Below, in pieces: positions 1 to 8,520 of a DNA stretch of 64,000 nt. Origin of the DNA: Anaerovorax sp. IOR16 (GTDB lineage: Bacteria; Bacillota; Clostridia; Peptostreptococcales; Anaerovoracaceae); contig NZ_JADQTL010000009.1 in NCBI RefSeq assembly GCF_017168145.1, positions 186,001 to 250,000 of the forward strand. Reading direction: 5' to 3'. Made by a program: the position numbers and the translations under genes. Every line of letters starts with the position of its first letter. Positions within the stretch are counted from its first letter, which is position 1. The notes beneath the pieces are model-generated. The model did not search any database and was not told the origin of the DNA. It saw only the letters and a list, made by a program, of their open reading frames with translations.

Positions 1-66
1 AAAGGCGATGACGCAAAGCTATAGGGGCTAAGGCGAAATGATTGCTATGCCAGCCAGTTGCAGACT
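1..66 (+). ncRNA. Cyclic-di-GMP-I (GEMM) riboswitch, 5' truncated by window edge
   Basis: The conserved GACGCAAAGC core lies at about 10-19, followed by a GGGGCTAA segment, a GGC...GCC hairpin and the GCCAGCCAGTTGC 3' strand. These are the signature elements of the c-di-GMP class I aptamer. The window appears to open inside the GNRA tetraloop of the first stem (AAAGGCGAT), so the 5' strand is missing. It sits upstream of the Tad pilus genes, a common setting for this riboswitch in Clostridia. Class assignment is by motif recognition only. Confidence 0.85.
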
Positions 67-131
67 TTAAAAGCATATACATATAGGAATCGTATTTTTG
101 AAACGGTTTATTATATATGTTTAGTTTGTTG

Positions 132-169
132 CACGCCCTTTTATTTCATTTTAGGAAGCGTGTTTTTTT
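132..169 (+). terminator. Leader terminator downstream of the c-di-GMP riboswitch
   Basis: CACGC (132-136) pairs with GCGTG (158-162), with a further CCT/AGG pairing inside, and is followed by seven T (163-169). It lies between the aptamer and the prepilin peptidase gene, so it is a plausible expression platform. An antiterminator pairing was not worked out, so whether ligand turns expression on or off is not known. Confidence 0.6.
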
Positions 170-250
170 ATTTTATAGGATATATGAGATATCATTTCCA
201 ATTATTGAAAAACAGTCTTTGTTTAGGTTTATCCGTTTGAGGACTTTATT

Positions 251-907
251 ATGAATATTTTAATAGCAATTATTTTTGGTGTATTCGGCATCGGCGTAGG
301 ATTGATTCTTCCTGATATTACCAATCAAATAATCCGATACAAAAATAAAAAAAGAACCATTGAAATCATCAATAGGAGCTTCAATAAAAAGTTCTGGGCA
401 TTTATTATAGTGTTAAATGGACTATTATGGACATATTCAGGGATTCGAATTGAAAATAGCTATATTGCTGTTTTGATTTCGCTTATTTTTTCAGTTGCAA
501 TTCTAATCGCGGTCATTGACATGCAGATACGTCTTATACCGAATGAGCTAGTTCTGCTTTTGTTTTGTCTAAGCATACCGTTTCAGCTGATTTTTTTCGG
601 ATGGAAAGCGTTATTCTATGCATTTATATGTATGGTTTTACTCGGATTTGCATTTGTCTTCATAGGCAAAATTTTGGGACTGGAACAAGTTGGAGCAGGA
701 GATGTAAAGTTGGCAGCCGTAATGGGATTGCTGCTTGGTTATCCAAATATTACGATTGCACTTATTGGCATGAGTATTGGGATACTTCTCTTTTGCGGCA
801 TCGGGTTAATAACAAAAAAATTAACGTTATCCAGTTTTTTTCCATTTGCCCCCTTTCTTATGTTTGGGACAATTTCTACCTTTATTTATCTGATGGAGCA
901 GATATAA
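251..907 (+). CDS. tadV: Prepilin peptidase, TadV/CpaA type (A24A family)
   Basis: This 218-aa polytopic membrane aspartyl protease would cleave Flp prepilins and pseudopilins at the cytoplasmic face. Both catalytic aspartates are visible: one in AVIDMQIRLIPNE and one in the GxGD motif of QVGAGDVKLAAVMG. The N-terminal methylase domain of classical PilD is missing, as usual for TadV/CpaA. It is the first gene after the c-di-GMP riboswitch leader, and the two Flp pilin genes start about 60 bp downstream. Assignment to the A24 family is firm; the Tad role comes from context. Confidence 0.9.
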   Translation: MNILIAIIFGVFGIGVGLILPDITNQIIRYKNKKRTIEIINRSFNKKFWAFIIVLNGLLWTYSGIRIENSYIAVLISLIFSVAILIAVIDMQIRLIPNELVLLLFCLSIPFQLIFFGWKALFYAFICMVLLGFAFVFIGKILGLEQVGAGDVKLAAVMGLLLGYPNITIALIGMSIGILLFCGIGLITKKLTLSSFFPFAPFLMFGTISTFIYLMEQI

Positions 908-966
908 ATAATGGTTTTAATTTTATATAAAACAATAAAAAACGTTAAAGAAAGGAGGAAAAATGC

Positions 967-1131
967 ATGAAAAATTTTTTTAATTGGCTTAGAAAGGAAG
1001 AAAGTGGTCAAGGAATGGTGGAATATGGTTTAATCATTGCTCTTGTGGCAATTATTGCGGTTGTTACATTATCGCCATTAGGTACGAAGATAGCGGCTAC
1101 CTTTACTTCCATTTCTTCAAATCTCCCTTAA
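967..1131 (+). CDS. flp: Flp-type pilin 1
   Basis: A 54-aa type IVb pilin. A short charged leader (MKNFFNWLRKEE) is followed by SGQGMVEYGLIIALVAIIAV, with the glycine before the cleavage site, the Glu at position +5 region and the EYG signature of Flp pilins, then a single hydrophobic helix and a short tail. The start is fixed by AAAGGAGG at 951-958; an upstream ATG at 963 hits a stop after six codons. The strong ribosome binding site fits a highly expressed structural subunit. A near-identical copy follows at once. Confidence 0.9.
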   Translation: MKNFFNWLRKEESGQGMVEYGLIIALVAIIAVVTLSPLGTKIAATFTSISSNLP

Positions 1132-1198
1132 TAACATATCGCTTTAGTGGCGCAACCCAACAGTTAGCTTTAATTATTTTGCAAGGAGGATAAGTTGG

Positions 1199-1363
1199 AT
1201 GAAAAAGATTTTAAATTGGCTTAAAAACGAGGAAAGCGGTCAAGGAATGGTTGAGTACGGACTGATTATTGCTTTAGTAGCGATCATTGCAGTTGTTACA
1301 TTATCTCCGTTAGGAACAAAGGTTGCAGCTGTATTTACTTCAATTACTTCTCAGTTGCCATAA
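1199..1363 (+). CDS. flp: Flp-type pilin 2
   Basis: A 54-aa paralogue of the preceding pilin, differing at only a few positions (leader MKKILNWLKNEE, tail AAVFTSITSQLP). It has the same GQGMVEYGLIIALVAIIAV processing and helix segment. AAGGAGG at 1183-1189 sets the ATG start. It probably arose by tandem duplication; whether both subunits enter one fibre cannot be told from sequence. A hairpin at 1415-1444 lies downstream and separates the pilins from the assembly genes. Confidence 0.9.
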   Translation: MKKILNWLKNEESGQGMVEYGLIIALVAIIAVVTLSPLGTKVAAVFTSITSQLP

Positions 1364-1408
1364 ATGAATACAGCTTAAAATGATTCTTATTATTAGTAAT
1401 GATTGTGT

Positions 1409-1458
1409 AAAATGGCAGACCTTGGTCGCAGGGACTGGGTCTGCTGTTCTCATTTTAA
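1409..1458 (+). terminator. Hairpin between the pilin genes and the assembly genes
   Basis: GCAGACC (1415-1421) pairs with GGTCTGC (1438-1444), and the outer AAAATG/CATTTT can extend the stem imperfectly. The T-run after the stem is short, so it could act as a partial terminator or as a 3' stabiliser that raises pilin mRNA over the downstream genes. Confidence 0.5.
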
Positions 1459-1503
1459 GAGCATTGCAAGATTGTAAAAGTAATTTGAGAGGTGGTGGAG
1501 CTT

Positions 1504-1887
1504 TTGCATATCAGAAATGAAAAAGGACAGGCAATGGTAGAATTTGCATTGGTATTGCCCATTCTTTTATTGCTCCTCTGTGCTATTTGCGAATTTGGTT
1601 CTATTTTTTCCAATCAGATTCTAGCGAATAATGCCTGCCGTGAGGCAGTTCGATATGCAGCGGTCCATTATAAGGACGATGGATTAACAAAAGTGGAAGA
1701 CGAAACAGACATCATAGTTAAGAACTATTCATCAAGCTTTGATATTCAAATTTCAATCTCTGCAACCGAAGAAATCAAAGCAGATGTTTCGGCAAAAGTA
1801 AAACTACTTACTCCGGTATTTAGTTTTTTGGACGATGGAAACGGTTATATCAATCTTAATTCACAATGTACTATGAGGATTGAATAA
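1504..1887 (+). CDS. tadE: TadE-like pseudopilin
   Basis: A 127-aa minor pilin-like protein of the TadE family. It has a short basic leader, then GQAMVEFALVLPILLLLLC, the typical GQ..VEFA processing site with hydrophobic helix, and an extracytoplasmic domain of about 90 residues. I place the start at TTG 1504 because the purine-rich GAGAGGTGGTGGAG just upstream is a good ribosome binding site for it; a GTG at 1492 would put that site inside the gene. TadE proteins are processed by the prepilin peptidase and are needed for pilus assembly or anchoring. Confidence 0.85.
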   Translation: MHIRNEKGQAMVEFALVLPILLLLLCAICEFGSIFSNQILANNACREAVRYAAVHYKDDGLTKVEDETDIIVKNYSSSFDIQISISATEEIKADVSAKVKLLTPVFSFLDDGNGYINLNSQCTMRIE

Positions 1888-1911
1888 ATTCATTTTGCAG
1901 GAGGAAAACGT

Positions 1912-2586
1912 TTGAAAAAGGTTAAAATATTTGCACTTATAGCAGCAATAGTGACGGCTACCTTACTGTTTATTTTCTTAAATTCTCTTAGTCATCGCGG
2001 AGAAGTAGAAAAGACTGGTGTATATGTTGCCGTTCAGAATATTCCTGCGGATACACTTATTGATCAGACCATGATTAAGTTATCACGATTACCAAATGAA
2101 GCGGTGATTACGGAATCGATTTCAGAGGCATCTTTAGTAATTGGGAAAGTTGCGAAGTCGGAAATATTTACAGGCGAGCAGATTTTACAGTCAAAGCTTA
2201 TTACAGCCGGAAATGCCGATGAAGCTGAGTTGAGTTATGTCATTCAACCAGGGATGAGAGCCATTACGATTGCAGTGGATGGGGTCACCAGTGTTGGCTA
2301 TATGATAACACCCGGCAATCATGTTGATTTAATTGCACAGTACAATGAGAATAATGTAGCTGAGACGAAACTTTTAGTAGAAAATGTGACTGTTTTAGCT
2401 ATAGATTCTAGTTTATCGAAGAAAGATGAACTTGTTGATAAGGATACCACTTACTCTACAATGACACTTCAAGTTACACCGCAGCAGGCAATGGATATCA
2501 GTTATTATGAATTTACAGGTGAATTATGTGCAGTACTGCGGTCACCATTGGATGATAAAAAGGCAAGCATAAGGAGTGGACAATGA
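1912..2586 (+). CDS. cpaB: Flp pilus assembly protein CpaB/RcpC (SAF domain)
   Basis: A 224-aa protein with one N-terminal membrane segment followed by an extracytoplasmic SAF-type domain (VYVAVQNIPADTLID...), then an RcpC/CpaB-like region with the characteristic PGMRAITIAVDGVTSVGYMI and PGNHVDLIAQY segments. It starts at TTG 1912 behind GGAGGAAAACG. The stop overlaps the next start by 4 bp (ATGA). In Gram-positive Tad systems without a secretin, its exact job is unclear; a periplasmic or cell-wall guide for the fibre is the usual guess. Confidence 0.85.
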   Translation: MKKVKIFALIAAIVTATLLFIFLNSLSHRGEVEKTGVYVAVQNIPADTLIDQTMIKLSRLPNEAVITESISEASLVIGKVAKSEIFTGEQILQSKLITAGNADEAELSYVIQPGMRAITIAVDGVTSVGYMITPGNHVDLIAQYNENNVAETKLLVENVTVLAIDSSLSKKDELVDKDTTYSTMTLQVTPQQAMDISYYEFTGELCAVLRSPLDDKKASIRSGQ

Positions 2587-3824
2587 AAATTAATGTTCTG
2601 GTTATCAGTAAACTGCAAAAAAATCTTGAGGCAATGAAAAATATGATTGATGATGAAGAGATTGTCGTCCTTGGTGATTCTTCGGGAGGCGCGCAAGCAT
2701 TGGAAAAAATAGAAAACGTGTCTCCAGATATTGTGCTTCTGTTTCTAGGTTCTGGCGATACGGATGTTCTTAGCTTAACAGAACGTATCATTTTGCATCG
2801 CCCAAGAACACATGTCATTCTATTGACCGAATATATGGATATAGAAATTCTTCAAAGCGCAATTAAAGTAGGCGCGCACAATGTAATTGAATTTCCGACT
2901 TCTCCAAAAGAGTTTTCAGAGTATATAAAATCTGTGTATCATAACGAAACGATACGCATTCAGTCCTTAACTGAAAAGAAAAATATTGCTTGGATGTCAA
3001 GAGTTATAACCGTATTTGGTGCAAAAGGAGGGCTTGGAAAAACGACAATTGCAACTAATCTTGCCGTTAAGCTAGCAGAAAATCATAAAAAAGTGGCACT
3101 TGTTGATCTTGATTTGCAGTTTGGTGATGTCCATATTTTTCTTGATATGGAACCGGCAGATACCATATCTGAGTTTGTACAGCAAGTACATACACCTAAT
3201 ATTGATTCAGTCAGAAGTTATATGACGGTACACTCGAGCGGTGTCCATGTTTTGTGTGCACCGAAGAGTCCGGAATATGCAGAATTGATTTCTGCGGAAA
3301 AGGTTCAAAACTTGCTTAGCATACTACGTACTTATTACGATTACGTAATTATTGATACACCTCCTTTTTTTTCCGATATTACCATTACTGCCATTGAATC
3401 TTCTTCAACCCTTCTTTTTGTTACCGGGCTGGATATATCGATTCTAAAGAATTCTAAACTGAGCCTATCCCTTTTGGATTCTCTGCAGCAAAGAGATAAG
3501 ATTCGTTTAATTGTGAATCGTGCTGTGGATATGAGTTCCATCACCGTTCAGGATGTTCAAACCATCATTGGCTGCCCAATTTGGGCGAAAATTCCCAGCG
3601 ATTATAATATAGCGGTAACTGCGCTCAATCGAGGTATTCCTTTTGTCATTAGTGCTCGGGGGAGTAAGCTCAGCCAATCTATCTCTACAGTCGCGGATGT
3701 TTTAATCTCAGGAACCGATGATTTTAATATTCAATATAATTCAAATAAAAAAATAAAAGGTTTTGGTCATAAGAATGGACGAAAAAATTTTAGCCTATTT
3801 AAAAAAAGAAAAGAAAGATACTAA
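2583..3824 (+). CDS. tadZ: TadZ/CpaE-like ATPase with degenerate receiver domain
   Basis: A 413-aa, two-domain protein. The N-terminal ~120 residues look like a response-regulator receiver, but the position expected to be the phosphorylated Asp reads Phe (PDIVLLFLG), so phosphorylation is unlikely. The C-terminal part is a ParA/MinD-type ATPase with deviant Walker A GAKGGLGKTT near residue 147 and Walker B-like YDYVIIDTPP. TadZ/CpaE places the Tad machine at the pole or at defined sites. It is translationally coupled to cpaB by a 4-bp overlap. Confidence 0.85.
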   Translation: MKINVLVISKLQKNLEAMKNMIDDEEIVVLGDSSGGAQALEKIENVSPDIVLLFLGSGDTDVLSLTERIILHRPRTHVILLTEYMDIEILQSAIKVGAHNVIEFPTSPKEFSEYIKSVYHNETIRIQSLTEKKNIAWMSRVITVFGAKGGLGKTTIATNLAVKLAENHKKVALVDLDLQFGDVHIFLDMEPADTISEFVQQVHTPNIDSVRSYMTVHSSGVHVLCAPKSPEYAELISAEKVQNLLSILRTYYDYVIIDTPPFFSDITITAIESSSTLLFVTGLDISILKNSKLSLSLLDSLQQRDKIRLIVNRAVDMSSITVQDVQTIIGCPIWAKIPSDYNIAVTALNRGIPFVISARGSKLSQSISTVADVLISGTDDFNIQYNSNKKIKGFGHKNGRKNFSLFKKRKERY

Positions 3825-3842
3825 AAAGAAAGTGAGCCCAAT

Positions 3843-5201
3843 ATGAGTCTTTTGGAAAAACTGGAGAAGCAAAAAATATTGCAACAGGGTAACGCATCTT
3901 CTGAGCCGACAAAAAGCATTCACAATAATGTTCCTAATATAGACGGATATTCAGACTTAAAAGAAAAAGTTCATAAGGAAATTATTGAATTGATTAATCG
4001 TGAAGCGGCCAGTGGAAATGAAATCTTTGCAAATCAAGAAGATTACATACTAAAGTCTTTGGAAGTGCTGATTGAAGAAAATTCGACTGGAATTACAAGA
4101 GCGGATCGTATGCGTATACAGAAAGAAATCTATAATGATGTAGTTGGTCTCGGTCCGTTAGAACCTTTGCTTTCCGATTCGGATATCAGTGAGATTATGG
4201 TGAATGGTCCATATAACGTATATGTTGAGCGTCGAGGAAAGTTAGAACTCAGTAATGTCGTATTTAAGGATAACAGCCATCTTCTAAATATTATAAACCG
4301 GATTGTTTCTTCTGTAGGAAGACGGATTGATGAAACAAGCCCAATGGTTGATGCACGGCTTACCGATGGTTCCAGAGTAAATGCGGTGATTCCTCCAATC
4401 GTACTGAATGGACCTACAATCACCATACGAAAATTTTCAAAAAATCCTCTAACAGTAAGTGATTTAATACGGAATTCATCGGTATCTCCAATGATGATGT
4501 CTTTTTTAGAAGCTTGTGTAAAAGGGAAATTAAATATCATTGTATCTGGGGGTACAGGCAGTGGAAAAACAACGCTTTTGAATGTTTTATCAGGTTATAT
4601 TCCAGACACAGATCGAATCGTTACGATTGAGGATGCAGCAGAACTTCAATTACGGCAAAATCATGTGGTTACGATGGAAAGCCGTCCGGCAAATTTAGAG
4701 GGTGCTGGTCAGATTACCATAAGAGAGTTGGTACGAAATGCACTGCGTATGCGTCCAGATCGTATTGTAGTCGGTGAAGTACGGTCAGGGGAAACGTTAG
4801 ATATGCTTCAGGCCATGAATACCGGACATGACGGTTCCTTAACTACGGCGCATGCAAATACGCCCAGAGACCTTATGTCAAGACTTGAAACAATGGTATT
4901 GATGTCAGGAATGGATTTACCGATTCGAGCCATAAGGGAGCAAGTATCCTCTGCGTTGGACGTAATCGTCCAACAGGCAAGACTAAAGGATGGGTCTCGA
5001 AAAATCATTAATATAACACAAGTTGTTGGTATGGAAGGGGATACCATTACACTTCAAGATTTGTTTGTTTTTCGACCGCGAGGCGTAGATGCACAAGGGA
5101 AAATTACAGGTGATTTTGTATCGACAGGCATAAGGCCCACGTTTTTAGAAAAGATGGTTTCAAGCGGTATTCTTGTAAAGGATGACTGGTTTATGAAATG
5201 A
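3843..5201 (+). CDS. tadA: Tad secretion ATPase TadA/CpaF
   Basis: A 452-aa hexameric type II/IV secretion ATPase that powers Flp pilus extension, and retraction in some Tad systems. Walker A GGTGSGKTTLLN is near residue 235; the Asp box (VTIEDAAELQL), Walker B (RPDRIVVGEVRSGE) and His box (HDGSLTTAHANTPRD) follow in the usual order. Length is normal. It is cytoplasmic and docks on TadB and TadC, which follow immediately. Confidence 0.93.
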   Translation: MSLLEKLEKQKILQQGNASSEPTKSIHNNVPNIDGYSDLKEKVHKEIIELINREAASGNEIFANQEDYILKSLEVLIEENSTGITRADRMRIQKEIYNDVVGLGPLEPLLSDSDISEIMVNGPYNVYVERRGKLELSNVVFKDNSHLLNIINRIVSSVGRRIDETSPMVDARLTDGSRVNAVIPPIVLNGPTITIRKFSKNPLTVSDLIRNSSVSPMMMSFLEACVKGKLNIIVSGGTGSGKTTLLNVLSGYIPDTDRIVTIEDAAELQLRQNHVVTMESRPANLEGAGQITIRELVRNALRMRPDRIVVGEVRSGETLDMLQAMNTGHDGSLTTAHANTPRDLMSRLETMVLMSGMDLPIRAIREQVSSALDVIVQQARLKDGSRKIINITQVVGMEGDTITLQDLFVFRPRGVDAQGKITGDFVSTGIRPTFLEKMVSSGILVKDDWFMK

Positions 5202-5210
5202 GGTATAGGC

Positions 5211-6158
5211 ATGTTAATTTATTTTGTCGCAGGAAGTACAGCCATTTTCGTTTATTTATTGTTCCTTTCTGCTCTGCAACCACATGGAAAGGAATTTATT
5301 GCGGGAAGAATTACGAAATATCTTAACACTGAGAGCATTTCGGATATTCACGATCAAGTATTTCGAGAAAAGTTAAAAAAAACACGAAAGAAAAAAGGAC
5401 AGAATTTTAAGATTGCAAGCAAAGAATTGAGTGATTATCTGGCAATGTCAGGCATTAAGCTTAGAGCCTCGGAATTTATTTATGGCTGGGCAGGGATGAC
5501 CTTTTTACCAATTTTTCTTGTTGCATTTGCCGATACAAATTTGATTACCGGAATCGGTTCTGCAATTGTTGGTTTTATAATACCACCATTCTTCGTTCAA
5601 CGTGCACGAAAAAAACGCCAAACAGACTTTAATAAGCAGCTTGGAGAATCTTTGGTTGTAATGAGTAACTGTATTAAAGCAGGATTTTCCTTTCAACAAG
5701 CCATGGAAAGCATAGCAAATGATATGCAACCGCCCATTTCTACGGAGTTTGCACACGTTATTCGAGAGCTGCGCTTTGGAGTCAATAAAAATGATGCACT
5801 TCATCATATGGTAGACCGTGTACAAAATAACGACCTTGGATTGTTAGTCTCTGCGGTAATGACGTCAGAGAAGGTAGGAGGAAATCTATCAGAGATTTTA
5901 GATGTGATTTCTGATACCATCAGGGATCGAATCCGAATTAAGCAGGAGGTTCGTGTATTAACCGCTCAAGGACGTATGTCAGGTATCGTGATAGGATTGC
6001 TGCCGGTATTTATCATACTGCTTTTAATGATTTTGAATCCGGATTATTTTATGTCATTTTTCGAAGCTACCATTGGAAAAATCATGCTCAGTGTTTGTGT
6101 GGCAATGGAACTCATCGGTTTTATTATTATAAATAAAATTGTAGATATTGAATATTGA
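5211..6158 (+). CDS. tadB: Tad inner-membrane platform protein TadB
   Basis: A 315-aa T2SSF-domain membrane protein. The N-terminal transmembrane segment is followed by a cytoplasmic basic stretch, a pair of membrane helices, the GspF-like four-helix region (LGESLVVMSNCIKAGFSFQQAME...) and a C-terminal hairpin. It begins 10 bp after tadA and runs into tadC. TadB with TadC forms the platform on which the ATPase acts. Confidence 0.9.
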   Translation: MLIYFVAGSTAIFVYLLFLSALQPHGKEFIAGRITKYLNTESISDIHDQVFREKLKKTRKKKGQNFKIASKELSDYLAMSGIKLRASEFIYGWAGMTFLPIFLVAFADTNLITGIGSAIVGFIIPPFFVQRARKKRQTDFNKQLGESLVVMSNCIKAGFSFQQAMESIANDMQPPISTEFAHVIRELRFGVNKNDALHHMVDRVQNNDLGLLVSAVMTSEKVGGNLSEILDVISDTIRDRIRIKQEVRVLTAQGRMSGIVIGLLPVFIILLLMILNPDYFMSFFEATIGKIMLSVCVAMELIGFIIINKIVDIEY

Positions 6159-6168
6159 GGGAAAAGGA

Positions 6169-7113
6169 ATGGTTTATTATATTGTAATTGCCTTTGGAGT
6201 TTTTATCTTTTGCTGTATTGTTATAATATTTAAATCTTATGGCGAACAGCAGGATACCGTGCAAAGGCGGTTGGATGGCATTGCTAATAATTTTCAAAAG
6301 AGCTATCTGCAGGATGATGAGCTCAGTCTTCCTTTTTCAAAGCGAATGATGAAGCTTATCGTAAAACCTTTTCTTACAAAAATTAAAATATACTTAAAGA
6401 AAAAACCTAGCAGATTAAATTTATTTAAGAATATTGAAAATGATAAATTAAAGAAAAATATATACAAAGCAGGCCTCTCTATGGAGATTCATGAATATCA
6501 ATTGATGCGAATAGTTGTTATTTTAGGAATCGCATCACTTGCCTTTTTGGTTGGAAAAGTCTTTCATCTAAATAGTTTGTACTGTTTAATTGCAGCTGTT
6601 TTAGGAATGTACACAGGGTATATTGCTTTAAGGTTTCACCTCTCCTCCCGAATCAGTGAACGGCGTAAAGCAATGGAACGGCAATTGCCTGAGGTTTTAG
6701 ATTTACTTAGCATTAATGTAGAAGCCGGCCTTGGTTTTGAACAAGCAATTTCTCATATTATCAATCAAATGGAGGGGCCTCTTATTGATGAAATGACGAT
6801 AACCTATAGAGAAATGTCGATGGGAAGAACAAGACGAGATGCTCTTTTGATTTTGGGTGAACGTTGCGATATTAATGAAATTAAAACGTTTGTCGGATCA
6901 ATCATTCAAGCAGGAGAGCTAGGCATATCTATTCGTAATGTACTTCGTTCACAGGCAGCTGCAATGCGACAGAATCGTAGAAATAAAATTGAAGAAAAGG
7001 CACAGAAAATTTCTACGAAAATTCTCTTACCTATGGTTCTATTTATTTTTCCAGTTATTTTTATTATTCTAATGGGACCGGTCGTCGTTAGAATTATCCA
7101 GCAATTTGGATAA
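6169..7113 (+). CDS. tadC: Tad inner-membrane platform protein TadC
   Basis: A 314-aa second T2SSF-domain protein with the conserved LPEVLDLLSINVEAGLGFEQAI segment and terminal membrane helices. I use ATG 6169, preceded by a GAGGGAAAAGGA site, rather than TTG 6148, which lies inside tadB. The tadB stop (6156-6158) is about 10 bp upstream, consistent with translational coupling. Confidence 0.9.
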   Translation: MVYYIVIAFGVFIFCCIVIIFKSYGEQQDTVQRRLDGIANNFQKSYLQDDELSLPFSKRMMKLIVKPFLTKIKIYLKKKPSRLNLFKNIENDKLKKNIYKAGLSMEIHEYQLMRIVVILGIASLAFLVGKVFHLNSLYCLIAAVLGMYTGYIALRFHLSSRISERRKAMERQLPEVLDLLSINVEAGLGFEQAISHIINQMEGPLIDEMTITYREMSMGRTRRDALLILGERCDINEIKTFVGSIIQAGELGISIRNVLRSQAAAMRQNRRNKIEEKAQKISTKILLPMVLFIFPVIFIILMGPVVVRIIQQFG

Positions 7114-7121
7114 GGAGGATT

Positions 7122-7463
7122 ATGAAGATATATTGTAATCATTTGGTCATTGCAGATAAAGTCAACATTGCAGATACTTTTATGAAACGTTTTTTCGGCT
7201 TAATGGGTAAAAAGAAACTTGATTTTGGGGAGGGATTGCTTCTTTTAAATTGTCCATCCATCCATTGCTTTTTTATGAAGATATCGATTGATGTGATTTA
7301 TCTTTCAGAAGAGATGACTGTTGAAGGAGTGGAAACGCTTAAGCCGTGGAGCATAGGAAAGCATTATAAAAAAACAGCTCATGTTCTTGAGCTTAGGGAA
7401 GGAAGCGTAAATTCAAAAGTGAATTTGGGAGACCGTATCGTTTTAAGTAGAGACAGCAAGTGA
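7122..7463 (+). CDS. DUF192 family protein
   Basis: A 113-aa protein matching DUF192 (COG1430): MKRFFGLMGKK near the start, then the SIHCFFMKISIDVIYLSE core and the VLELREGSV tail. Family function is not established; members are usually secreted or membrane-linked small beta-rich proteins, but this copy has no obvious signal peptide. DUF192 genes are often found next to Tad pilus genes, and it starts 8 bp after tadC in the same operon, so a role in pilus biogenesis is a reasonable inference. Confidence 0.75.
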   Translation: MKIYCNHLVIADKVNIADTFMKRFFGLMGKKKLDFGEGLLLLNCPSIHCFFMKISIDVIYLSEEMTVEGVETLKPWSIGKHYKKTAHVLELREGSVNSKVNLGDRIVLSRDSK

Positions 7464-7482
7464 AAGAAGGAAGTGATTTGTA

Positions 7483-8520
7483 ATGACAGGGAAAATGGAT
7501 GATATGAGTATAATAGAAACATTACGTTCAAAGACGGAAGAAATTGATATGGATCAATATTTAAAACGGATTATAGGAGGATATTCAAAACAGTCTGTCT
7601 TAGAATATTTAAATGTTTTGCGAAAGCAGCAGCAAACGACAGCGGAGACTTTTTATCGAAATTTGCAGGCAGTCTACAATGAAAAAGAAGAACTGAATAA
7701 AGAAAATGAAGCCATTCAGTGCAGGCTAAATAAAATAGAATCCGAATATAAAAATCTCAGCGAATCTATGATTGCAATTCAGCATGAGGATTCAGATCTG
7801 ACGATGCAGGATATTCTTAATTTGAAAAAAATAATTGCAGCTTTGGAAGAGGAACTAAAGAAGAGTAAAGTAGAGAAAGATTCTTTAGAAAATAAGATGA
7901 AACATCTGAATCATACGATTGAGGATTTAAATGAAAAACGGAGACAGTGTGAACATGAAGTAACAGCAGCAAAAGAAATTATTGTCTCTGAGAAGCAAGA
8001 ATCAAAAGAATTACGTGATAAGGTTGTTGCGCTATCGCTTTCCATTGAAGATAAGCTGGATGAAATAAAATATTTAAAAGCGCTACAGACGGAAGGAGAA
8101 GTTGCAGATCTATCAATACATATTGAAGAACTGACGAATCAATTGGCTACCCAAACGGAAGTGATGTCAAATCTCAATTCTACGGTAAGCATAAAGGATA
8201 AAACGATAGAAGCATTAACTTCTGAAACGGAAATGCAAAAGCAAATGATTTATGAATTAAATCGTACAGCAGATGAATTACAAATACAAAATGAAAAACT
8301 ATTAAATACAAATAAAACCTTAGCAGATCAACTCAAGAATCACTATAGTGAAACAATTGATTTACTGAATGAAAAATCCGATATTACCATTGAAAAAATT
8401 GCTGCACAGCGAAAGCTGAATGAAGCAAATTCTAAAATTTCCATGTTAGAGTTAAAAATTGAAAAAGGTAATAAATTAGAAAAGCTAAAAACGACAACGG
8501 GTGATTTTAATGAGGAATGA
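7483..8520 (+). CDS. DivIVA-like coiled-coil protein in the Tad operon
   Basis: A 345-aa soluble protein of unknown function. Residues ~20-50 (YLKRIIGGYSKQSVLEYLNVL) resemble the N-terminal GYxxxxVxxYL segment of DivIVA/GpsB proteins. Almost all the rest (about 50-340) is heptad-rich, Glu/Lys/Leu coiled coil without membrane segments. Its 3' end overlaps tadG. By analogy with DivIVA it could recruit the pilus machine to curved or polar membrane together with TadZ; this is inference only. Confidence 0.6.
   Translation: MTGKMDDMSIIETLRSKTEEIDMDQYLKRIIGGYSKQSVLEYLNVLRKQQQTTAETFYRNLQAVYNEKEELNKENEAIQCRLNKIESEYKNLSESMIAIQHEDSDLTMQDILNLKKIIAALEEELKKSKVEKDSLENKMKHLNHTIEDLNEKRRQCEHEVTAAKEIIVSEKQESKELRDKVVALSLSIEDKLDEIKYLKALQTEGEVADLSIHIEELTNQLATQTEVMSNLNSTVSIKDKTIEALTSETEMQKQMIYELNRTADELQIQNEKLLNTNKTLADQLKNHYSETIDLLNEKSDITIEKIAAQRKLNEANSKISMLELKIEKGNKLEKLKTTTGDFNEE

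Noticed and set aside
58-240. 60-aa reading frame beginning with TTG in the riboswitch
   Set aside because: Its start lies in the aptamer's 3' strand and it reads through the leader terminator; no ribosome binding site.
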